Part shown: positions 25,300-33,440 of the stretch, piece after piece
Layout: each line of letters starts with the position of its first letter
Position numbering within the stretch: position 1 is the first letter of the stretch
NCBI GenBank assembly: GCA_003131625.1
Contig: PKVY01000030.1
Coordinates: 103,826-137,265 of the forward strand
Source: Acidobacterium sp.
GTDB lineage: Bacteria > Acidobacteriota > Terriglobia > Terriglobales > Acidobacteriaceae
Direction of reading: 5' to 3'
DNA length: 33,440 nucleotides
Notes under the pieces: generated by a model
What the model was told of the DNA's origin: nothing
What the model saw: only the letters and a program-made list of their open reading frames with translations
Databases searched by the model: none
Program-made: the position numbers and the translations under genes

Positions 25300-26562
25300 A
25301 TGAAAATTGGCAAGATTGAGTGCTTTGCCGGAATCTCCGGAGACATGCTGCTGGGAGCGCTGATCGAAGCGGGTGTGCCGCCGGAGATTCTGCATCGGGC
25401 GGCTGCGTCGCTGAAGATCGGGGCGGAGCTGGGGATTCATTCTGTGGATCGCGGCGGGATTCGGGCCACCAAGGTTGACGTGCTGGAACATGGGGTTCCT
25501 GTGGAGGGTGCCGGAGACCACCAGCATCATCATGACGACGTGCATTCTCACCGGCACTCGCACAGCCGGAACTGGCCGCAGATTCGCTCGCTGATTTCGG
25601 GCGCGGAACTTCCTAAGTCGGCGAAGAAGACAGCCCTCCGGGCCTTTGAACTGCTGGCGGAAGCCGAAGCGAAGGTGCATGGCATCGCGCCGGAGGAAGT
25701 CCATTTTCACGAAGTGGGTGCCGTGGACACGATCACGGACATCGTGTGCGCGGCGGTCGGGCTGGATTCGCTGGGCGTGACGCGGTGGCTCTGCTCGGCG
25801 GTGAACGTGGGCAGCGGGTTTGTGAACTGCGCGCATGGACGCATGCCGGTGCCGGCTCCGGCGACGGCGGAACTGCTGAAGGGCGTGCCCGTGTATTCCG
25901 CGGGACCCGAGATGGAACTGACGACGCCGACCGGGGCGGCGATGTTGCGGGCTCTGGGGTGCGAGTTCGATGCGCAGGCGCCGCTGGCGGTGGGCGCAAT
26001 CGGGTACGGCGCGGGCGGGCGTAACCCGGAGGGGTTTGCCAATGTATTGCGTCTGTCGATTGGAACGCCCGTCGGGGCAGCGATGCGAGTGCGGTCGTTC
26101 TCAGGAGATCGCGTGGTGGTTCTTGAATGCGCGCTGGATGATACGACGCCGCAGGTGCTGGCGCACGCGATGGAACTGGCGCTGGAGCACGGCGCGCTGG
26201 ATGCGATGGCTGCGCCGGTGACGATGAAGAAGGGGCGACTGGGAACGCTGCTGACGGTGCTGTGCAAGCCTGAGCGTGAAGACGGACTGGAGAAGCTGCT
26301 GTTCCGCGAGACGACGACGCTGGGGATTCGACGGCGCGAAGAAGAGCGCACGATCCTGGAGCGTGAATTCGTAACCGTCGACACGCAATATGGAAAGGTT
26401 CGGATGAAAATTGCGTCGGCAGCGGGGGAAATCCTGAACGCAATGCCGGAGTATGAGGATTGCCGGCGCGCGGCGCGGGAGCATGACGTTGCGCTGCGAG
26501 CGGTGATGGAGGCTGCGGTGGCCGCCTGGAGCGAGAGCGGCAGCGCGAAGGTAAAAGCATGA
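25300..26562 (+). CDS. larC: LarC, CTP-dependent nickel insertase for the nickel-pincer cofactor (single frame)
   Basis: 420 residues. The start KIGKIECFAGISGDMLLGAL is the LarC signature, followed by EEVHFHEVGAVDTITDIV and PVPAPATAELLKG. A His-rich loop (about residues 74-88, nine His) probably handles nickel. LarC cyclometallates the dithio-pyridinium nucleotide, inserting Ni to give the finished cofactor. In L. plantarum the gene is split into larC1/larC2 and joined by ribosomal frameshifting; here the whole protein is one uninterrupted frame. It lies 25 bp after larE, and its stop overlaps the larB start (ATGA). Confidence 0.93.
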   Translation: MKIGKIECFAGISGDMLLGALIEAGVPPEILHRAAASLKIGAELGIHSVDRGGIRATKVDVLEHGVPVEGAGDHQHHHDDVHSHRHSHSRNWPQIRSLISGAELPKSAKKTALRAFELLAEAEAKVHGIAPEEVHFHEVGAVDTITDIVCAAVGLDSLGVTRWLCSAVNVGSGFVNCAHGRMPVPAPATAELLKGVPVYSAGPEMELTTPTGAAMLRALGCEFDAQAPLAVGAIGYGAGGRNPEGFANVLRLSIGTPVGAAMRVRSFSGDRVVVLECALDDTTPQVLAHAMELALEHGALDAMAAPVTMKKGRLGTLLTVLCKPEREDGLEKLLFRETTTLGIRRREEERTILEREFVTVDTQYGKVRMKIASAAGEILNAMPEYEDCRRAAREHDVALRAVMEAAVAAWSESGSAKVKA

Positions 26563-27407
26563 CGCGCGAAGTGATTCTGCAGCTTCTGGAAAGCGTGCAG
26601 GCCGGCGAGACGACTCCGGCATCGGCGCTGCACGAACTGGCCCGACTGCCGTACGAGGACGCAGGGTTCGCACGCATCGATCACCATCGGGCATTGCGGC
26701 TGGGATTGCCAGAGGTGATTTACTCAGCGGGGAAGACTCCGTCGCAGGTGGCGGAGATTTTCGAGCGCATGGCGGCGGCAGGGGGCAGCGTTCTGGCAAC
26801 GCGGGCAGACGCTGGCGCGTATGCAGCGGTCAAACTGCGCGTGCCGGAGGCGGTGTATCACGAGCAGGCGCGCATCATCGGGTTGAAACGAGAAGGCGGA
26901 GCCGAGAAGTCAGGACCGGTGGCCGTGGTTTGCGCGGGGACCAGCGACTTGCCGGTGGCCGAAGAGGCTGCTACCACGGCCGAGTATCTGGGACTCGACG
27001 TAGTGCGCATCTGGGATGTGGGCGTGGCGGGGCTGCATCGGATTCTTGCTGCTCGTGAAGGACTGACAACTGCGCGGGCGGTGATTGTGTGCGCGGGCAT
27101 GGAAGGCGCGCTGCCCAGCGTGGTCGGGGGCCTGGTGGCGGCTCCGGTGATCGCGGTGCCCACGAGCATCGGGTATGGCGCGGCATTTGGCGGCGTTGCC
27201 GCGCTGCTGGGGATGCTGAATTCCTGCTCGCCCAATGTGTGCGTGGTGAACATCGACAACGGTTTTGGCGCAGCGTATGTGGTGGCGATGATGGTGCGGA
27301 GCCAGGATCGCGCAGCAGATCGGGAGTCCGCGAGTCACGCGGGAGAGAAGGACAAGAGCGCGGCGGAGGCGCAGGAGCCCGGCGCCGCGCCGCTGAACCA
27401 TCGTTAA
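26559..27407 (+). CDS. larB: LarB, NaAD carboxylase/hydrolase, first step of nickel-pincer cofactor synthesis
   Basis: 282 residues. The C-terminal PurE-like domain is clear: VVCAGTSDLPVAEEA (123-137), VVRIWDVGVAGLHR (148-161) and PTSIGYGAAFGG. MLNSCSPNVCVVNIDNGFGA (219-238) supplies Cys223, the counterpart of the L. plantarum LarB Cys that forms the NAD adduct. LarB carboxylates nicotinic acid adenine dinucleotide at C5 and releases AMP, giving the substrate of LarE. The last 40 residues are polar, low-complexity and atypical. The start overlaps the larC stop (ATGA). The stop TAA shares bases with the stop of the convergent oxidoreductase gene. Confidence 0.93.
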   Translation: MTREVILQLLESVQAGETTPASALHELARLPYEDAGFARIDHHRALRLGLPEVIYSAGKTPSQVAEIFERMAAAGGSVLATRADAGAYAAVKLRVPEAVYHEQARIIGLKREGGAEKSGPVAVVCAGTSDLPVAEEAATTAEYLGLDVVRIWDVGVAGLHRILAAREGLTTARAVIVCAGMEGALPSVVGGLVAAPVIAVPTSIGYGAAFGGVAALLGMLNSCSPNVCVVNIDNGFGAAYVVAMMVRSQDRAADRESASHAGEKDKSAAEAQEPGAAPLNHR

Positions 27408-28315
27408 GCGACCAGCAGAACTTTGCCGTTGGGATGATCGTGTTCGGCGAAGTCCTGAGCTTTGCGCGCTTCTTCCAGCTGGAAAACCTTTGCGATCGGG
27501 ATGGTGAATTCGCCGCGGGCGACGTCCTGCGCCAACTCATAGAGACGGCGAGCATCGGGTTGCGCCATAATCGCGTTCACCAGGATGTTCCTGCCGGCGG
27601 CCTCTCTGGGCTCGCCAAGAACGGAGCCGAGCACGCCTCCAGGCTTGATCGCGGGGAGCAGTTTGGCGATGGTTTCGCCGCCGACCGTGTCGGCAATGGC
27701 ATCGAGGTTACGCAGCGTAGCGACCTCCTTGTCGTCATCGAGAGCCACAACGCGTTCGGCTCCGAGTTTCGCCGCGTCGTCGCGCTGGGAGGATTTCACG
27801 CCGGCGATGACATGCGCCCCATGCTTGCGGGCGACATGGACGGCGGTCCGTCCGACCCCTCCGACGGCTCCGGTGACGAGGATCGTCCATCCCGGCTGAA
27901 CTTTGACCGCGCGCTCGATGAGTTGCGACCCGGTGGTGAGCACGAGCGGCAGGGCAGCGGCTTGTTCGAAGCTGAGCCCGTCTGGAATCGGCGCGAGGAT
28001 GTCAGCGCCGACGGTGGCGAATTCAGCGTAAGTAGCATTCGTCAGGGCCATGACGCGATCGCCCTTTTTGAAATTCTGTACGTCGCGGCCGAAGTCGACG
28101 ACTTCGCCGGCGAGATCGCGGCCGAGGATGGCAGGTAACTGGAGCGGAAAGCGGGATCGAGCCGCGCCGCTGCGCAGCTTCCAGTCGATGGGATTGATGC
28201 TGGTGGCGCGCACGCGAACGCGCACTTCATTCGGGCCGAAGGGCGGTTCCTGCTGGTTGGTTTCGTATTGCAGCTTGTCGATATCGCCGTACTCGTAGAG
28301 AACAACCGCTTTCAT
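27404..28315 (-). CDS. NAD(P)H-dependent quinone oxidoreductase, zinc-free MDR family
   Basis: 303 residues. The N-terminal GroES-like domain has the MDR patterns SINPIDWKLRSG and AILGRDLAGEVVDFG, without the Cys/His zinc ligands of alcohol dehydrogenases. A Rossmann domain follows with VTGAVGGVGRTAVHVA (nucleotide loop at 149-155). This fits the quinone oxidoreductase (QOR)-like branch that reduces quinones or enones with NADPH; the substrate is unknown. The ATG at 28315 is chosen because AAGGAG lies eight bases upstream. The frame is open 28 codons further but without a better site. Its stop overlaps larB tail to tail. Confidence 0.85.
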   Translation of the reverse strand: MKAVVLYEYGDIDKLQYETNQQEPPFGPNEVRVRVRATSINPIDWKLRSGAARSRFPLQLPAILGRDLAGEVVDFGRDVQNFKKGDRVMALTNATYAEFATVGADILAPIPDGLSFEQAAALPLVLTTGSQLIERAVKVQPGWTILVTGAVGGVGRTAVHVARKHGAHVIAGVKSSQRDDAAKLGAERVVALDDDKEVATLRNLDAIADTVGGETIAKLLPAIKPGGVLGSVLGEPREAAGRNILVNAIMAQPDARRLYELAQDVARGEFTIPIAKVFQLEEARKAQDFAEHDHPNGKVLLVA

Positions 28316-28395
28316 CGCAGAATCTCCTTCGACGGTGGGATGAGCCAGGGCGCGGAAGGGTCGCTTTGTTTTCGGCCGAGTGGTTGGCCGGCGAG

Positions 28396-29292
28396 TCAAA
28401 CGCCGACGGGCATGCTTTTCGGCTTCTTCGTGAGCAGATAAAGCAGAAACAGAACAGCGAGGACTGATCCGAGTCCGGCAAGTCCAAGAATGCGCAGCAC
28501 CGCGACCGTGTAGCGGCCCTGGGTGGGCGAATAGCTGCAGCAGTAGAGCAACACCAGATCGCTGAGCGTGCCGATGCGATGAGTGCTGGCCTGAATGAGA
28601 GCGAGGCGCACGTCGCGCGGCTGGTAGTCGACCCCGAAGAGGTACTTCGACATGCGGCCGTCAGGCGTGGCGATCATGATGACGCTGGAGTGCGCAAACT
28701 GCGTCATCTTGCCGTCGGGGCCGGGGACGCGAACGTAGTGGAAGCCGGTGGCCTGAGCGAGATCGGTGATGGAAGCTTGTGGGCCGGTGAGGAAATGCAC
28801 CGAGCCGGCAGCGTCGGGCCCGGCGTCGATCATGGAAAGAAAGTTTTGCTTCTCGGCCGCTGCATTGGCGGGCGTGTCCGCGGGATCGATGCTGGCGACG
28901 ACGACGTCATATTCGCGGCCAGCGTGAAAGCCGCTCTGCCGCAGCGCGGACGCCATGCCGTGCAGCACCTGGGGGCACAGCATCTGGCAGTTGTAGTACA
29001 TGAGGGCCAGCATGACCGGCCGATCGTGGTTGAAGAAGTCGCCAAGCTTCACGTCGCGGCCGGCCTCATCTTTGAAGGAATCGCCGAGGGGCAGCGCGCG
29101 ATTCAGATTCTGATCGATTCCCGCATTCTTCTGCCAGGAGGGCGTCTGCTGGGCTGTCGCGCCAACGGGGCGATCGGCGGAGTACTGCGCGCGTGCCGGG
29201 CCAGCCCTCAGAGCCAGACTAAGGACCGCGAAGCCGACGATGGGTACGCGCAGACGGGTCACATTCCAGAATACGCTGCGGCGCGGCTGCAT
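28396..29292 (-). CDS. SCO1/SenC-family copper-thiol protein with C-terminal membrane anchor
   Basis: 298 residues with a signal peptide (cut near GPARA, residue 35). A thioredoxin-like domain carries the copper-binding set Cys102-x3-Cys106 (YYNCQMLCPQVL) and His201 (QFAHSSVIM). A hydrophobic anchor spans about 263-287 with a Lys-rich tail. SCO proteins deliver copper to, or reduce cysteines of, the CuA site of cytochrome oxidase in the periplasm. No oxidase gene is in the window. An extra Cys pair (251-252, LYCCSYSP) precedes the anchor and could bind metal or form a disulfide. The ATG shares one base with the stop of the upstream gene (TAATG), so translation is likely coupled. Confidence 0.88.
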   Translation of the reverse strand: MQPRRSVFWNVTRLRVPIVGFAVLSLALRAGPARAQYSADRPVGATAQQTPSWQKNAGIDQNLNRALPLGDSFKDEAGRDVKLGDFFNHDRPVMLALMYYNCQMLCPQVLHGMASALRQSGFHAGREYDVVVASIDPADTPANAAAEKQNFLSMIDAGPDAAGSVHFLTGPQASITDLAQATGFHYVRVPGPDGKMTQFAHSSVIMIATPDGRMSKYLFGVDYQPRDVRLALIQASTHRIGTLSDLVLLYCCSYSPTQGRYTVAVLRILGLAGLGSVLAVLFLLYLLTKKPKSMPVGV

Positions 29293-30410
29293 TACGGCAG
29301 CGGATGGAGGGTCACAGTTTTCCCGGTGCGGACGGACTGTCGCGCAGCATCGAGAATCTGCATGACCACAATGTTCGTGTCGAGCGCGGTGAGGTCGCCG
29401 CTCGGCTGCAGCTCTCCGCGGACGACGGCGGCCAGGTAATGGAGGGACGAATCTTCCGGAGCAGAGAGCGGTGGCGTCGTGAGGGAGACTTCGGGTGAGG
29501 ATTCGCTGAGACGCTCGCGGACTTGCGTTGCGTTGACTGCGATGGCGTAACCGGTTGCGCCGTAGACTTCGGTGTCTTTGCGACCGAAGGGCCAGTTCCA
29601 GGAAGGCATGAGGACCGCCTGCGCTCGTGGATAGCGCAGGATGATGGTGGCGTCGTCGTCGACGCGAGGATAAATCTGCGGCTTGTCGGTTTGCGCCACG
29701 GCGGTGACGCTGAGCGGAGCTTCGCCGTGCATGAACCAGGTCATGAGGTCGGCGCCATAGCAGCCAAAGTCGTAGAGGGCGCCGGCGCCGTTCTCGGTCG
29801 GGTCAGTGAGCCACTGGAGAAATTCCGGCTGAACCCCGATTTCTTTCGGCCCCTGGTGGCCATCGTGGATCACCACCTTGCGAATCTCGCCAAGGCGGTT
29901 TTCCCGGAGCAGATCGAAGACAGCGCGATTGCTGGAATACCAGGTGGTCTCGTAATTCACCAGCACCTGAATGTGGTGCTCGCGCGCTGCCCGGCGGATG
30001 GCGAGAGCGTCGTCGAGCGACAGGGTGAGAGGCTTTTCGACCATGACGTCGAGGTTGTGAGCTGCGGCTGCTTCAATGACGCGGCGGTGTTGTCCGATGG
30101 AGGTGTACACGAGCAGCGCCTGCGGTTGCTGGTGGGCGAAGAGGTCGTCGAGGGTCGCGTAGAAGAGGCTGGGGTCGAGATGGAATTGCTGTTCGTATTT
30201 GGCGCGCAATGCGGGGTCGGCGTCGACGATGCCCACCAGTTCTGTGTCGTGTTGCTTCGGGAACTGTGGCAGAAAGCCGACGACGTGGCCGTGCTCGAGG
30301 CCGACGATGGCGACGCGAACGGGGGCGGGTTGAGCAAACATCTGAGGGGACGTAAGTCCCGAGACGACGGCGACAGCGAGGAGCGCAGTTCGCAACTTCG
30401 GTGCAGGCAT
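29292..30410 (-). CDS. exported Gfo/Idh/MocA-family oxidoreductase
   Basis: 372 residues. A hydrophobic N-terminal segment ending MFAQ (about residue 27) looks like a Sec signal peptide and lacks a twin-arginine motif. The Rossmann domain begins VRVAIVGLEHGHV (31-43), Glu125-Lys126-Pro127 is the conserved EKP, and the C-terminal alpha/beta domain contains DFGCYGADLMTWF. In many relatives the block reads DxGxHxxD; here Tyr218 replaces the usual His. It probably oxidises or reduces a sugar or inositol-like compound with NAD(P), or is a glycosidase-like relative; the substrate is unknown. First gene of a pair with the SCO gene (TAATG overlap). Confidence 0.82.
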   Translation of the reverse strand: MPAPKLRTALLAVAVVSGLTSPQMFAQPAPVRVAIVGLEHGHVVGFLPQFPKQHDTELVGIVDADPALRAKYEQQFHLDPSLFYATLDDLFAHQQPQALLVYTSIGQHRRVIEAAAAHNLDVMVEKPLTLSLDDALAIRRAAREHHIQVLVNYETTWYSSNRAVFDLLRENRLGEIRKVVIHDGHQGPKEIGVQPEFLQWLTDPTENGAGALYDFGCYGADLMTWFMHGEAPLSVTAVAQTDKPQIYPRVDDDATIILRYPRAQAVLMPSWNWPFGRKDTEVYGATGYAIAVNATQVRERLSESSPEVSLTTPPLSAPEDSSLHYLAAVVRGELQPSGDLTALDTNIVVMQILDAARQSVRTGKTVTLHPLP

Positions 30411-30531
30411 GCATTCATGCTAACTCTGCGCGGAACCGGTGGCGCATTCCGTTGCCATGCCGGTTTCGAAGGTGTTAGCTTGGGTATTCGACCCGTCCAT
30501 CGACGCAAATCAGCGAAGGAAATCAGCACAC

Positions 30532-32935
<2,404 letters not shown>

Positions 32936-33440
32936 TCAGCCCCGGGCCCGCAGAAACGCGATCACGTGGTCGGCTTCGACCACGCCAACCAGTTTGCCCA
33001 CCTTGTCGATAACAGGCAGTGCGCGAAGGTTGTACTTATCGAATAGTTCCGCAACCTCATTTTCGTGCTGATCGAAGCGGACTGAAATGAAATGATGCTC
33101 GGTCAGAACTTCGAGGCGAGTTTCCGGACGGGCCAGCACCAGGCGCGCCAGGGGGACGACACCCTGCAGACCTTCGCCGGAGTCGATCAGGTAAATCTCG
33201 GTAATCGTTTCAGGATCGCCCTCGAATCCGCGGAGAGCGCGAATGCCGTCGGCGACGGTGGCGCTTTGGGGCACCGCAACATATTCCGTGGTCATGCGAC
33301 CTGCGGCGGAATCCTCGCGGAATTCCAGAAGATCCTTAACTTCCTGGCGCTCCTCTGGATCCATTTCTTCGAGGATGGCTTCGGAGCGTTCTTCGGGGAG
33401 CTCAGCGAGCAGATCGGCGGCGGCGGACGGATCCATTTCC
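32936..33440 (-). CDS. MgtE N-terminal/CBS-domain protein without membrane domain (N-terminus cut by window edge)
   Basis: The visible C-terminal 167 codons contain the superhelical MgtE-N repeats (MDPSAAADLLAELPEE, then ILEEMDPEERQEVKDLL). After the AAGRMTTEYVAV hinge come two CBS domains, the second ending LVGVVEADHVIAFLRARG. In MgtE Mg2+ channels five transmembrane helices follow; here the gene stops, so this is either a soluble Mg2+/nucleotide-sensing relative or has other domains at the unseen N-terminus. Met at 33436 is internal to the MgtE-N repeat, so the true start lies beyond the right edge. Convergent with mdh, with adjoining stop codons. Confidence 0.8.
   Translation of the reverse strand, partial: EMDPSAAADLLAELPEERSEAILEEMDPEERQEVKDLLEFREDSAAGRMTTEYVAVPQSATVADGIRALRGFEGDPETITEIYLIDSGEGLQGVVPLARLVLARPETRLEVLTEHHFISVRFDQHENEVAELFDKYNLRALPVIDKVGKLVGVVEADHVIAFLRARG

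Overview
The window is GC-rich bacterial DNA, most likely from a soil acidobacterium (Acidobacteriota, class Terriglobia). This is inferred from a TonB-dependent receptor with an N-terminal carboxypeptidase-regulatory domain, a PUT-like APC permease, a cellulose operon with fused genes, a split KdpD-type sensor and a SCO-like protein with a membrane tail. Nothing here (rRNA, complete tRNA) fixes the taxonomy directly. No CRISPR array, transposase, integrase or phage gene was seen.

Layout. 1-980 holds the 5' end of a minus-strand TonB-dependent receptor, its sigma70-type promoter, and a broken 5' half of a tRNA-Arg(TCT)-like gene. 981-2330 is a minus-strand APC amino acid/polyamine permease. 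2763-13410 is a plus-strand cellulose synthesis operon. It comprises a BcsR/BcsP-like domain fused to BcsQ, a BcsA-BcsB fusion of about 1470 residues that keeps an internal signal-peptide-like segment, and a very long BcsC. No bcsZ, bcsD, bcsE or bcsG is present. 13541-20042 carries the stump of one gene followed by three full-length exported DUF3857/transglutaminase-like proteins in a row. The first two have lost the catalytic Cys and His; the third keeps Cys-His-Asp. 20090-24214 is on the minus strand: a papain-fold protein, a stand-alone KdpD N-terminal sensor and a membrane histidine kinase whose phospho-acceptor His is replaced by Gln. The kinase and KdpD genes are joined by a 113-bp segment bounded by 16-bp direct repeats, which encodes a 38-codon ORF overlapping both neighbours.

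24417-27407 is larE-larC-larB, the full set of enzymes for the nickel-pincer nucleotide (NPN) cofactor of LarA-type racemases, without larA. 27404-30410 (minus) has an MDR quinone oxidoreductase, a SCO-family copper/thiol protein and a secreted Gfo/Idh/MocA oxidoreductase; the last two are coupled by a TAATG overlap. 30532-32935 (plus) holds the TCA-cycle genes icd and mdh. The window ends in a minus-strand MgtE-N/CBS protein without a membrane domain, cut by the right edge.

How the parts may work together. The bcs genes form one c-di-GMP-controlled secretion machine: BcsQ at the pole or cytoplasm, BcsAB in the inner membrane, BcsC through the periplasm and outer membrane. The following transglutaminase-like exported proteins lie on the same strand and could be envelope partners, but this is inference from position only. 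The remaining blocks look like independent housekeeping or accessory units.
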